A stretch of 64,000 bases of DNA from assembly GCF_001704415.2 (NCBI RefSeq), contig NC_030824.1, forward strand, positions 35,025,022 through 35,089,021, written 5' to 3'. Below are positions 10,481 through 22,770 of the stretch, piece after piece (positions within the stretch are counted from its first letter, which is position 1; every line of letters starts with the position of its first letter). Origin of the DNA: Capra hircus. Its lineage: Eukaryota; Chordata; Mammalia; Artiodactyla; Bovidae. The translations under genes were made by a program, and so were the position numbers. Under the pieces are notes generated by a model. It searched no databases and was not told the DNA's origin. It saw nothing but the letters and a program-made list of their open reading frames with translations.

Positions 10481-13400
10481 TGGAACAGTAGAAGGAAGAT
10501 AGGAGCCTCTCATATGGCAGAAGGAGAGGAACACTCTGATAATAAACAGCCCCAGTGACTCCCTTGGATCTGATTATAATCTCCCCTATAGGAATTCTGG
10601 GTAAATTTGACAGTGAGGAATTTTAGCTCCAATTTGGGGAGCTCCCCCTGTGAAGGGAAATGAAGACTTCCTAAGGAGAAACATATTTCTATATGTCTTT
10701 GAGATGCAAACGTCCTATCTGGTCTCATCTCTGTTGTCCTTTGGAATGCAGTTTTAAAACGGGAAAAATTAAAATCGGCTTATCCAATGTAATAGAAATC
10801 CTAAATGTTTTTTCTTTTCTTTTTTTTTTTTATATTTAGTCATCTAGCCAAGTGAATCTGTCTTGTTCCATCGGTGAGAAGCCCATTTTTAACCCAACTT
10901 CCTTTGCAGACTTCTGGGTTTTATACTGCTGTATCTGACTCAGGATTGAAATAAAAATAAGAACTGAAGACTCACTGTTTATGTGTCTGTATGTGTCTTT
11001 GTCTTTAGATAACATTGCTGCAGTTGATTTGTAAATGAGCTCTATTTAATTGGCTTAAATAAAAGTAAGCACTTACAAACCAAACAATTTTAAATACAAG
11101 AGAGATTAAACTAAATAAATGTTGGGTTCATGTGAATTGGGAAATATTCAATATTAAATTATTACCTGGTATTAAGGCTTAAATTACTTTTTATAATACA
11201 CACCTCGAGTCATCAACATTAAATATTAAGTATAATACTTTCATTATGCTTAGATTTGATATAAGCTAAATAAGAAAATTTGTCAGCAAGGAAAGTAACT
11301 CAATGTAAAGAAACTTTTGAGGAAAGAAAGTACAAATGAGATAAGAATCTTGAGTGAACCTTTAGAAATATGTTTTGTGATCTCTCCAGGTAGTCTACAG
11401 CTTAAAGGTTAAAACTGTGTTAAAATAAGTTAAGTAATGAAAGGTTTGTGGAAAATGGACCCCAAAAAGGATTTTGTATATGATCAGTCAGAATTGAATA
11501 AGTTAAAAACAAGTTTGAGTAAGTGAACCTTTAAAGTAAGTTGGTGCAAAGTATAAATTTGGCTTTTCTCCCTATTAAAACAGACAAGTTTTCTGAAGAT
11601 GCTAAACTTCCTTTGATAACAGATTTTAAGTTTATTTACCTTTTAAGTAATCTGCACTTGCCTTTGAAATCTTTTATTGTCACTTTGGCTAACTTTCACA
11701 ATGACCTGTGGTCCTGCTATATTTTAAAATATTTCTTGATGTTCCTTTGACAAAGCTTCCAAAATCAAGTTATAATGAAGTTCCTTTTACTATAGCTAAT
11801 CTAGGGGTGCTTCCAAGAGTCCCTGAGACATCCCAAAGGGAGCTATCAAACTGATTAGGTTCACTTGGTATATTAATCTGTAAGAGTTGTTATCAAATGA
11901 GTAATAAATTTTGTTATATAATAAATGATAGAGATATTCTAGAGATTATATGAAGTTCCTAATGATCAAATATATCCTGGTAGAATATTATCGGTCATAA
12001 TTCCAGCTATTTTCTGAAAGTGTTGTGTGTCACAGCAGTAACCAGATTGCCTTGTCAATTGCACTATAATCAGATTTAAACTGTCTTTTTTTTAGGTCAT
12101 TTTGTAAAGAGTTTCACTCTGCCTTTGCAAAATTTTCTCCTCTTCAAGATCTATAAAAAAGACTTTCGGATAAATACAATTTTCTGATTTCATTAACGCT
12201 GAAGTGGCTAAGAAATCTAAAAATTCTAATAGGAAACCTGACAACTTCATAAAGCTGTAAATAAAAAGAATTGGTTACATAGAACTGAGTAAACAGGCAA
12301 ATAAATTTATAGTTTTTATGGTTTCTATCTGAAAGGATTACTGGTTTAAATCTGTGTTTTCCAAGTGTAAGGAAAATTTATCCTTAAATTAATTATGATT
12401 TACAGGAACGTGGTAAATTATACCTTTGTTAGCAAACTCGATATATTTATCTTTTTCTCTCTGCTTGGCTGATCCTTGCAGTAACATGTGCTTGTCTCAA
12501 AGATTAAGCCATGCACGTCTAAGTACGCACGGCCAGTCCAGTGAAACTGGGGACAGATCATCGGATCAGCTATTCTCCTTTGGTCTCTCAATTATTACAA
12601 CTGGATTTCAACTAGTTATACTAATTAGTGTTTAAATTTTTTCTTGTTTTCAAATCATGTCTGCTGCACTATGTCACTGTCAGTGTTACTAGCTGCATTA
12701 CTTATATTCTAATTTGTAATCAATATGTAAATCAGGTCTCCAACAAAGCATCTATGGTTAGACACTTTTGAGGAAATAATCGTAATAGTGCAATTTTAGG
12801 TTTAGGAAGAAGCAACGAGGGGTAATATTTCCTGGATAATATTAAGAGACAGAATCCAGAGAATTCTAATTATTGATTGGGTCTGGTCCAAAACTTAAAA
12901 CCTGGAATGAAATATTAAGAATTTTTTCCTGAACTGGGATGAACCTTCCAGCACCATGGGACAAAAGGTGATCACGAAATGTCTCCCAAGAGGGGAAGAC
13001 CTGAGAAATGGGGTCAGTGATTGCAGCCCTTCCAGTGAGCTCCAAGGGAGGGGGAAAAAGCAGTCATAGTAGGGGGGAAAAAAATCATAAAGGAGCACAG
13101 ATAGATTTATTAGACAAAAATAAACATGGAGGGAAAGTGAATATTATCAGTGATATGAAACTTTGCATGACAATCAATTGTTTTATTAACTAAAATTTGT
13201 GTTTCAAGTTGATAATCTAATAATGGAAGGTATACCTGAAAAAAAGAAAACAAATTCTCTTTCACAATATGGGAGACATTAAAAAACTTCTTGGTAAGTG
13301 ATTGATCAAGCAAATCAAAATGCAAATTAAAAGGATTTCTAAAAAGCAAAAATTAAACTAGCAATGTCCCCAAAGTCAGACAGAATGGTGCCCCCTTAAA

Positions 13401-13757
13401 TTTGAGAATACACAGTTACATGTAATTTTAAGAAATATTGACTAGGTACTAAAACTCAAAACATGTGAAAGAATTGATCATTTTCAGACTATTTTGCAAT
13501 TATACAGTTAAGTTCGACTTTGAATACAAAAATACAAAGGATAGGAAAGCACACCAATTCCATACTGAAGGATACAGAGTTGGGAAGGTATAATAACAAC
13601 CAGGCAATAACACATCAGAAACTTAGAAAAGGGAGGGGAGATCAATGTTCTTGTTTTAGGATGTGACAAAAGATTGTGGAGTGAGAGACAAATCTGGCAC
13701 TGTTTAGTCTCAAATACCCCCAGTTCAGCTCCAGGTATTTGGTATTCAAAGCAACTA
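10481..13757. other. AT-rich, mostly unassigned; possible ERV interior
   Basis: No reading frame longer than about 80 codons and no named repeat. A pyrimidine tract at about 10808-10833 and a purine run near 13070-13090 stand out. Its place after an LTR and gag remnant makes a decayed retroviral interior plausible, but I cannot point to pol or env motifs. No partner 3' LTR was found before 13757. Confidence 0.35.
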
Positions 13758-13965
13758 GGGGCTTCCCTGGTGGCCCAGACAGTAAAGAGTCTGCCTGCAA
13801 TGCAGGAGACCCAGGTTCATTCCGTGGGTCCAGAATATCTCCTGGAGAAGGGAATGGCAACCCACTCCAGTGTTCTTGCCTGGAGAATTCCATGGACAGG
13901 AGCCTGGTGGAATACAGTCCTTGAGGTTACATAAAGTCAGACGCGACTGAGTGAGTAACACACAT
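13758..13965 (+). mobile_element. Bov-tA SINE
   Basis: Full head (GGGCTTCCCTGGTGGCCCAG), B-box area and Bov-A body (GGAGAAGGGAATGGCAACCC), ending at the ACACAC tail near 13965. Confidence 0.92.
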
Positions 13966-14021
13966 CTGAAGAGACTAATGAGCATGGACAATTCCCAGGA
14001 AGATTGTTGGAAGCTGGATTA

Positions 14022-14645
14022 CTCTTTTTTTGTTTTTGTTTTTGTTTTTAATTGTTTTTATTTTATATTATAGTTGATTTACAGTGTGATGTTATTTTCA
14101 GGTGTATAGCAAACTGATTCATTTTACATATACATAACTTAACAGTTATCAAAGCAGAAAGGTTGAGGGAAATGATAAATTAGAAATTGGGGACTGATGT
14201 TTACACACTGCTATATATAAGAACAGAGAAGACACTGGAAGCCCACTCCAGTACCCTTGCCTGCAAAATCCCATGGACAGAAGAGCCTGGTGGGCTGCAG
14301 GCCATGGGGTCGCTAACAGTCGGACACAACTGAGGGACTTCACTTTCACTTTTCACTTTCATGCATTGGAGAAGGAAATGGCAACCCACTCCAGTGTTCT
14401 TGCCTGGAGAATCCTAGGGACGGCGGAGCCTGGTGGGCTGCTGTCTATGGGGTCACACAGAGTCGGACACGACTGAAGCGACTTAGCAGCAGCAGCAGCA
14501 GCAGCATATATAAGAAAACTAATCAACAAGGGCCTACTGCATAGCACAGGGACTTCTACTTAGTATTCTATAACAACCTAAATGGGAAAAGAATCTGGGA
14601 AAGAATGGATATATGCATATGTATAACATTTAGTCTTGCAGAGTA
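14022..14645 (-). mobile_element. L1 3' end with inverted 5' segment, interrupted by Bov-A2
   Basis: A T-rich tract (14022-14050) begins a minus-oriented L1 3' end (GTTGATTTACAGTGTGATG, then AGGTGTATAGCAAACTGATT) running to about 14140. From about 14190 to 14645 plus-oriented L1 3' UTR follows (GGGGACTGATGTTTACACAC, then CCTAAATGGGAAAAGAATC). Both pieces end at the same TATGTATA point of L1, again the twin-priming layout. The plus piece is split by a Bov-A2 at 14224-14505. Confidence 0.78.
14224..14505 (+). mobile_element. Bov-A2 SINE dimer
   Basis: Two Bov-A units joined by the CACTTTCACTTTTCACTTTC linker at about 14340-14360, ending in six or seven AGC repeats. An exact 11-base duplication ATATATAAGAA at 14213-14223 and 14506-14516 defines both ends. 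It sits inside an L1. Confidence 0.95.
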
Positions 14646-15548
14646 GTGATGGGAGACAGCATGAGGTCCTGAGGCTAGTTGAAATGTGTATTTCAGAATG
14701 TGAGTTGTCAAAACATGAATGAGTGATGGCAAAGAATGCAAGCTACATTTTGGAATGCATATATTGTGAGTATTATTATCTCAGAAGGGCTTCTCTTAAG
14801 CTGAAGATAAGAACCATGGGGTCATTTTCCTGTTATTGAAGGATAAGGAATCTTGGGTTTTCAGATGAGTTTGCATATTTCCTCTCAAGTGTATGATTGT
14901 GCACTAGAAATACGAAAAGCCTCATATATTCCCAGAGCACTTAATCAAATTCAAAATCAAATTTATGAATCCTATGACCACCATTTAACTGTCTTTAGTC
15001 TATGTCTTCTTGTCATGTTTTAAGACTATATTTTTACTTCTCTGATTTTCATGAATATACGAAAAGAAAGCACACAGGATGTATTTTATTAAATTAACAT
15101 TCTCTACTGCCCTGACAAGCACAAGCTAACACTGAAAGTCTTTATTTGTAGCAGACCAGATTTATCCTAATAGTTTATATTTTTAGAAATAAGTAGTTAT
15201 CAGAATCTCAAATAAAACAACCATATTTTACAGCAAAGAATATTATATACTATAGCCCAAGCCTCCAAATAATTCTGTCCTCTAGTATTTCCTAAAAAAT
15301 AATAAAGCCAAAATATCATTCATAAGCACACATTTAATTTAAGAATTCCTGTGAAACATTTAAACTTAAATACATATAGCGCATGTCAGTTGTACATATT
15401 CAGATATAGCATACATAATATCTAAGGCTCCAACTTATAGCCTAGTCCTTGGAAAATAACTTATTTCACAGTTTGTAGACCGGAAATTGGTCTGAATGTG
15501 GAAATTGGTCTAAACACTTAAATAGGCTGTTTTAATATATGATAATGA
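14646..15548. other. Intergenic, no recognised feature
   Basis: AT-rich sequence with no coding frame and no repeat I could name. Confidence 0.5.
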
Positions 15549-16121
15549 TTCAGTTCAGTTCAGTTCAGTCGCTCAGTCGTGTCCGACTCTTTGCAACCCC
15601 ATGAATCGCAACACGCCAGGCCTCCCTGTCCATCACCAACTCCTGGAATTCACTCAGACTCGCGTCCATCGAGTCCGTGATGCCATCCAGCCATCTCATC
15701 CTCTGTCGTCCCCTTCTCTTCCTTCCCCCAATCCCTCCCAGCATCAGAGTCTTTTCCAATGAGTCAGTTCTTCGCATGAGGTGTCCTAAGTACTGGAGTT
15801 TCAGCTTTAGTAGCGTTCCTTCCAAAGAAATCCCAGGGTTGATCTCCTTCAGAATGGACTGGTTGGATCTCCTTGCAGTCCAAGGGACTCTCAAGAGTCT
15901 TCTCCAACCAACACCACAGTTCAAAAGCATCAATTCTTCGGTGCTCAGCCTTCTTCACAGTCCAACTCTCACATCCATACATGACCACAGGAAAAACCAT
16001 AGCCTTGACTAGACGGACCTTTGTCGGCAAAGTAATGTCTCTGTTTTTGAATATATTATCTAGGTTGGTCATAACTTTTCTTCCAAGGAGTAAGCATCTT
16101 TTAATTTCATGGCTGCAATGA
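15549..16121 (-). mobile_element. BovB 3' end
   Basis: Minus strand: encodes the BovB C-terminal region in one frame over 15565-15933 ([20 protein letters not shown], then [16 protein letters not shown]). The left end is the GTTCAGTTCAGTT repeat of the BovB 3' terminus. It is 5'-truncated just after the RT domain and relatively little diverged. Confidence 0.93.
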
Positions 16122-16381
16122 TTAATTTATTATAAAATTTAACTTCCCTACATTAAGTAGAAAATAATGTATTTATAGGATAAATGATTTCCATAATCAA
16201 TTTAGGAATTTAAAGCAATCTTAATTGACAAATTTATAATTATTTCCTTGAATCTTGGCTTCTTGGAAGGTGATAACGCCTTTGCTTTCTCACTGCATAA
16301 TCTAAAAGCTGTATTTCATAAATTGGTTTAAATGTTTAAAATATCATAAATAAAGACTTTGGGATGGATAAAATATTAACT

Positions 16382-16602
16382 GGGCTTCCCCAGTGACTCA
16401 GCAGTAAAGACTCTGCCTACAATACAAGAGACTTCGGAGGTTCCATGGGTTCCATCCCTAGGCTAGGAAAACCCTCTCGAGAAGGAAATGGCAACTCACT
16501 CCAATATTCTTGCCTGGAAAATCCCATGGACAAAGGAAACTGCTGAGCTATAGTCCATGGGGTCGCAAAAAGTTGGACATGACTGAGCACAGACACACAC
16601 AC
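16382..16602 (+). mobile_element. Bov-tA SINE
   Basis: Diverged head (GGGCTTCCCCAGTGACTCAG) and body, with a CACACA tail. The duplication AATATTA at 16372-16378 and 16603-16609 flanks it. Confidence 0.88.
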
Positions 16603-16682
16603 AATATTAGTCACTTATATTAGTATTTTGACAAATACTTGCTTATTTAAAAGAACATATTTTAAAAACTAGTATGCAAATT

Positions 16683-16812
16683 CCCTGGAGGAGGGCATGG
16701 CAACCCTCTCCAGTATTCTTGCCTGGAGAATCCCCATGGACAGAGGTACGTGGTAGGCTAGAGTCCATTCGGTCACAAAGAGTCAGAAACGACTTAGTGA
16801 CTGAGTACATGC
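16683..16812 (+). mobile_element. Bov-A body fragment
   Basis: Starts CCCTGGAGGAGGGCATGGCA and ends near GACTTAGTGACTGAGTACA. It lacks the tRNA head, so it is 5'-truncated. Confidence 0.85.
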
Positions 16813-18350
16813 AGTTGGGATTTATGCGCAAGGGTGCAAATAAAGAAATAATTTTTCATACAATAATTCTAAAGTTTATTTTAAAATTAATAAATATCTG
16901 GAAAAGTTTAAAGATGAATAAATAGCAAATAAATAGTGACTGTTTATATCAAATAAATAGACAGCACAGCCTCCATAGGTTAAGGAATTAGGATTTCACA
17001 TATTTTGATGATACATACATCAATATCCTCATCTGTGAAACAAGGATAACTGCCGGGGGCCAGCATGAGGAACTCCGCCCACGGCAAAGGTCATGAGGAA
17101 GGAGGCTTGGCATACCAAAGGCATGATCAAGCCTCAGGAAACCCCCTGTTCCCGAGCATCTAACCCCAAAACCAGAGTCTGTTTTATGCGCTCACCTACA
17201 CCTCTGACTTAATGGGGGGCTCTCCCCCATAACCGTTTCTCTCGGAGAAGGAGTAAACGTGCAGCTCCAAGGCAATAAAAATTCTTGGGCGTGACAAGAG
17301 TGTTTCAGCTTACGGACTCCTCTGAAGGTTATCTAGCCCGCCTGTATAGGTTCGTCCGTCCACATGTGATTGTTTACAGCCTCCCAGTCTGAGAGGCATG
17401 AGATGTTTTAGACTTACTAAAGGCAAATTCTTTCGGGGAGTTGGAGATTATTAGTATAGTGGGTTGGTTAGGAATTATATTGGTGAAGGGTTTTTCATTT
17501 GTTGTGTCAATAATTGCTGCTAATTCCCTGCTTTGGGTGGGACAAGGATGTCTCAGGTCAAACCTCTCTGCTGACAGACTCGCTTGTGTGACAGGATTAT
17601 CCATACTCCTGCCACATGATTGTTTACTACCTCTTAACCATAAACAGCACAGAGAGCTTTGGAGTATTTTGAAAGTCTTAATTAGCATAGGGCTTTTTCT
17701 TCTTGTTGAGTCAATGATTGCCACCAGGCCTCCATATCCTTAGGCACCTGGGAATATATTAATCAATGTATTTGGAATATAGTAAAGGGAATATAGTAGT
17801 TTTTGATGTTAGCAATACTAGACTTTTTGAGTTAATGGATTTTCTTTTATAATAGATCACTGTACTTTGTTATAAATCACTGTGTCCTTGTTATGTAAAA
17901 ATGTAACTTTATCACTAACTTAAGACTAAATAGATCGTAAGGGGAGCATTGGTGAAAGGATTTTCATTTGTTGGGCTGATGTTTTCTGCTAAATCTCCAT
18001 GTTCCCTAGCCTTATAATGAATATAACTAGCATATAGGAAGAAGTAAGTATTACCCTTTAAGCATATAGGAGAAATAAGCATTAACCTTTAATCATGTTA
18101 ACCTTGGGTTAAATAAATTCCTTTCTTGATTGTGACTCACTACACCCTCACCCTATAGGAATGTAACTTTATTTGGAGGGTGGTGCCTGGTTTAAGAAAA
18201 AACACCTTTGGAAGAAATAAGTTTTTGGTTATCAGAAAGAAAGGACCATAAAATCCCTAAGACCTTTTTCTGTGAAGCATCTGATTTTGATAAAGGTCAG
18301 GACTGCTGATCCCCACGTGACTCTGTATTCATCCCTATGTGTTACACAAG

Positions 18351-18358
18351 GTATATAA
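18351..18358 (+). promoter_or_regulatory. ERVK LTR TATA box
   Basis: GTATATAA lies 19 bases upstream of an AATAAA (18370-18375), a compact layout in which the signal falls near the expected start of R. Confidence 0.6.
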
Positions 18359-18369
18359 GCAAACCTAAA

Positions 18370-18375
18370 AATAAA
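18370..18375 (+). terminator. ERVK LTR poly(A) signal
   Basis: AATAAA lies in an A-rich context, and a second hexamer-like ATTAAA occurs near 18533. Which one is used cannot be told from sequence. Confidence 0.45.
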
Positions 18376-18622
18376 GAAAATGGGATCAGTTTCCAGAAAG
18401 ACTGATTCCCCCATGTCACTTCTTTCTTGCTCCCGTTTCTCTGGCTGAATTCCTATCTGGATTCAGCCTCCTTTTCTCCACTACACTATCTCCTACTACA
18501 CTATCCGTTTCTAATCTCTCTCTATATCTGTAATTAAATATGTATTTTTCCAAAGACGCCAACGCTGTCCCCCCACCTTCGAATCACCCTGGATCCACCG
18601 GGGCTGGACCCCGGCAGATAAC

Positions 18623-19230
18623 AGTATCTGCTTCATAGGCTTCTAAAATGGAGGAGTTAGTGTTTGAAAAAGAATTAAATGGTCTCTAACATAAAGTAAA
18701 AGCTAAAGTTAGTGTCATATGTAATGCATAAGTTATTTTATTTACATAAATTGTCATGTCTTTAAAAACTTCTGCATTAAATGATATTAAAGAAGGGACT
18801 TGAACAGTCTATTTTGCTTGTGGGGTTAATCCCATGAATCCTGAGTGATAAAATTGAAGAGAACCTCACATACACACACCCACACTGTGTATACACAGAC
18901 ACTGATACCTGAGTTCAGGAAAAACTGGTGAAATCTGAATAAGGTCTTAGATTGTACCAAGGTCTGTTTCTCAGTTTGGGGGCTGCTCTATTGTTATGTA
19001 AGATGTTATCATTGGGAGAAGGGTAGACATGATTTCTCTGTACTAATTTGACAACCTTCTAGGAGTCTATAATAGTTTCAAATTTTAATAGTTAAAACAT
19101 TCTGAGTTTAGAAAAGTTCTCTATAAGTGCTATATTATGACCAAATCCACAAACTCAATCTCAACTGTCTGCATCATCATGTGTTTACCTTCAAGGAGTG
19201 AATAGGGCTGACCACATAATTTGAAGGGCC
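18623..19230. other. Intergenic, no recognised feature
   Basis: AT-rich sequence with a short ACACAC run near 18872. No gene or repeat was recognised. Confidence 0.5.
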
Positions 19231-20003
19231 CAGTAACCTCAGATATGCAGATGAAACCATCGTTATGGCAGAAAGCAAAGAGGAACTAAAGAGCCTCTTA
19301 AAACTGAGAGTGAAAAAGCTGACTTAAAATTCAACATTCAAAAAGCTAAGATCATGGCATCTGGTCCCATCACTTCCATGACAAATAGATGGGGAAACAA
19401 TTGAAACAGTGACTTTATTTCCTTGGGCTCCAAAATCACTGCAGATGGTGACTGCAGCCATAAAATTAAAAGAAGTTTGCTCCTTGGAAGAAAAGCTTTG
19501 ACCAACCTAGCCAGCATATTAAAAAGCAGACACATTACTTTGGCAACAAAGGTCTGTCTAGTGAAAGCTATGGTTTTTCCAGTAGTCATGGATGTGAAAG
19601 TTGGACTAAAAAGAAAGCTGAGCACTGATAAATTGATGCTTTTGAACTGCAGTGCTAGAGAAGACTCTTGAGAGTCCCTTGGCCTACAAGGAGACCAAAC
19701 CAGTCAATTCTAAAGGAAATCAACCCTGAATATTCATCAGAAGGATTGACGCTGAAGCTGAAACTCCAATACTTTGGCCACCTGATGCAAAGAACTGACT
19801 CATTAGAAAAGACCCTGATGCTGGGAAAGATTGAAGGCAGGAGGAAAAGGGACGAAAGAGTATGAGATGGTTGGATGGCATCACTGACTCGATGGACATG
19901 AGTTTGAGCAAGCTCTGGGAGTTGGTGATGGACAGGGAAGCCTGGAGCACTGCAGTCCACGGGTTCACAAAGAGTCGGACATGACTGAGTGACTGAACTG
20001 AGT
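19231..20003 (+). mobile_element. BovB 3' part
   Basis: Starts at the RT catalytic region (CCTCAGATATGCAGATGAAA, so the usual YADD box reads YADE) and continues through the C-terminal region to the GACTGAACTGAGTG end. It is 5'-truncated and multiply frameshifted. Confidence 0.92.
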
Positions 20004-20754
20004 GAAGAATGAAAATGCAGGGCCTCTGGTTCAGAATTATTCAGAATTTTAAGATGGTAACAGCAGAGCATGAAGCAGGTGTGACGCCCTCCCAGGGGGA
20101 TATCTTGGTGAGTTAGATTGCACAGGTCACATGACCAAGAACCTGCCCATGTCACCAGCACCCCTCCCCACCTCAGCGAGCTAGAGACACTCACTCATTC
20201 TGAAGTCAGCTTTGTTACCTAACAAAATACTGGATATATGGATGAAATAAAAAAACAAATTTTAAAAAAAGCAGTTAAGTTCACTTAAAACTTAACAGGG
20301 TTTCTAACTAAAATGAAAAAATGTATTTATCTGGGAGACAAAGACATAAAATGCAAAATATCTCTTTTGTGCTGGAAAACTTATATGACGTTTCATAAAC
20401 CATCACCAAAGAGGCTTTGACAGCACCACCTCTGCAATTTGGACCCATTTACCCATGAGGACAATATTGAAAAATCAGACATGCAGTAGTTTGCAGTCCC
20501 TTTGACTATTCAAATACTATGTCTTAAATAAGAACAGATATAGATAACAAATTTTGATAACTTTGTTTTAAAAAGTGATAAGAATAAATTAAAACCTCCT
20601 ATATGTGTAGTTTTCTCTGGGATTTTATCTCTCTTTACTTCTTCCATCTTGAAATAGACCTCAGCCCCAGCTTTACCCTCCTTCATTACGGAGCAGGACC
20701 CTATGGGGCCTTCGTACATATCCTCTGCTTTAGCTCTTCTTTGAAGTACCTGGA
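20004..20754. other. Intergenic; possible ancient repeat at 20016-20190
   Basis: The block AGGGCCTCTGGTTCAGAATT ... AACAGCAGAGCATGAAG ... GCACAGGTCACATGACC resembles an old mammalian interspersed repeat, perhaps a DNA transposon, whose name I cannot fix. The remainder is unassigned. Confidence 0.35.
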
Positions 20755-22375
20755 TGTGTTCAGTCGCTAAGTCATGTCCAATTCTTTGCGACCCCATGGA
20801 CTGCAGCATGCCAGGCTCCTCTGTCCTCCACTATTTCCTGGAGATTGCTCAAATTCGTGTCCATTGAGTAGGTGATGGTACTGAACCATCTCAGCCTCTG
20901 TCACCCCCTTCTCCTCCTGCCTTCAATCTTTCCTAGCATCAGGGTCTTTTCTAATGAATTTGCTCTTCTCATCAGGTGGCCACCCGCTCCAGTGTTCTTG
21001 CCTGGAGAATCCCAGGGACGGGGGACCCTGGTGGGCTGCTGTCTATGGGGTCGCACAGAGTCGGACATGACTAAAGCGACTTAGCAGCAGCAGCAGCAGC
21101 AGCAGGTGGCCAAAGTATTGGAGTTTCAGCTTCAGCATCAGTCCTTCCAATGAATATTCAGGGTTGATTTTCTTTAGGACTGACTGATTTGATCTCCTTG
21201 CAGTCCAAGGGCCTTTCAAGACTCTCCTCCAGCACCACAATTCAAAAACATCAATTCTTCAGTACTCAGCCTGCTTTACAGTTCAACTCTCACCTCGATG
21301 CATGACTATTGGATAAACCGTTTCTTTGATTATATGGACCTTTGTCGGCAAAGTGATGTCTCTGTTTTTTAACACACTGTCTAGGTTTGTCATAGCTTTT
21401 CTTCTAAGAATGAAGCATCTTTTAATTTTGTGACTGCAGTCACCATCCACAGTGGTTTTGGAGCCCAAGGAAGTAAAATCTGTCACTGTTTCCACTTTTT
21501 TCCCCATCTATTTGCTATGGAGTGATGGGACTAGATACCATAATCTTAGTTTTTGAATGCTGAGTTTTAAACCAAAAACTCTCCTTTTGTGAAACTCTCC
21601 ACTTTCACCTTCATCAAGAGGCTCTTTAGTTCCTCTTCACTTTCTGCCATGAAAGTGGTATCATTTGCATATCTGAGGTTGTTGATATTTCTCCTGGCAA
21701 TCTTGATTCTGACTTGTGATTCATTCAGCCTGGTATTTCACATAATGCATTCTACATGTAAGTTAAATAAGCATGGTGACAATACACAGCCTTGACATGT
21801 TCCTTTCCCAATTTTGAACCATTCTATTGTTCCATGTCCAGTTTGAACTGTTGCTTCTTGACCTGCTACCTGCATACAAGTTTCTCAGGAGACAGGTGAA
21901 GTGGTCTGGTACTCCTATCTCTTTAACAATTTTCCACAATTTGTTGTGATCCACACAAAGGCTTTAGTGTAGTCAATGAAGCAGAAGTATATGTTTGGTT
22001 TTTTTTAATTCCCTTGGTTTTTCCACCATCTTATGAATGTTGCCAATCTGATCTCTGGTTCCTCTGCCTCTTTGAAACTCAGCTTGTATATTTGGAAGTT
22101 CTCGATCCAGGTACTGCTGAAGGCTAGCTTGAAGGATTTTGATCATTACCTTGCTAACATGTGAAATGAACAGAATTGTATGGTAGTCTGAACATTCTTT
22201 GGCACTAACATTCTTTGGGATTGGAATGAAACCTGACCTTTTCCAGGCCTGTGACCACTGCTGAGTTTTCCAAATTTGCTGAGGGACTGAGTGAAACACT
22301 TTAATAGCACCATTTTAAACAGCTCAGGTGGAATTCCATCACCTCCACTAGCTTTGTTCATAGTAATACTTCCTT
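20755..22375 (-). mobile_element. BovB, 5'-truncated, interrupted by a SINE
   Basis: Minus strand from the 3' end (CAGTCGCTAAGTCATGTCC at about 20761) through the C-terminal and RT regions to NKASGGDGIPPELF at about 22315-22360. It is decayed by stops and small indels. A Bov-A unit lies at 20982-21102. Confidence 0.92.
20982..21102 (+). mobile_element. Bov-A unit inside BovB
   Basis: 5'-truncated Bov-A (starts ACCCGCTCCAGTG) with a seven-unit AGC tail. The exact nine-base duplication CAGGTGGCC at 20973-20981 and 21103-21111 shows insertion into the BovB, in opposite orientation. Confidence 0.95.
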
Positions 22376-22430
22376 CCTGGAGTACTTAGGTAACTGTATT
22401 TGATGCACATTTCCAGAGTTGTTATACAGA

Positions 22431-22770
22431 TGTGAAAACCTCCGTGAAAATGGAAAATGTTAACTACTGGATGACCATAAGTACACAGCCTCAAGCCTCC
22501 TGGAGTCAAAGGAGCATGTTAATTCCTGTGACACCATCCACCATCAGCTAATCAGAGAATTGTGATCACACAGCCTGCTCCCTCTCCTCCCTCACCAGAC
22601 CTTTAAAAACGCTTTGCTGAAGCTCGTTGGGAGATCAGGGTTTTGGGGGCTGCAGTCACTCTTCTCCTTCTGTAGCCTTGTGAAAAATCTTTCTCTGGTC
22701 CAGACTGATGTTTTGGTTTGTTTGGGCTCATTGTGCACAGAATCTTGTGCTAACACTTTCGTACTCAACA
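22431..22770 (+). mobile_element. Diverged class I-like LTR
   Basis: Has TTTAAAAACG at 22602-22611 as a TATA-like box, then a promoter-proximal stretch GCTGAAGCTCGTTGGGAGAT, and ends GTACTCAACA at 22770. The poly(A) hexamer seems mutated. The left end is uncertain and no duplication is visible. Confidence 0.6.

Larger units (their letters stand above)
17051..18616 (+). mobile_element. ERVK-type solo LTR, 1,566 bp
   Basis: The ends are TGCCGGGGGCC and GGACCCCGGCA, near-perfect inverted repeats with TG...CA. A six-base duplication GATAAC lies immediately outside at 17045-17050 and 18617-18622, which is typical of class II (beta-like) retroviruses. No internal retroviral sequence is present, so this is one LTR left after recombination between the two LTRs of a provirus. 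The LTR is long and contains internally repetitive segments: GATTGTTTAC near 17368 and 17618, and GCATATAGGA near 18031 and 18061. Exact TSD and intact ends suggest a fairly recent insertion. Confidence 0.93.

Noticed and set aside
12956..13065. ATG GGA CAA AAG GTG... looks like the start of a retroviral gag.
   Set aside because: The short frame does not continue with recognisable matrix sequence, and no LTR, binding site or splice donor stands just upstream.
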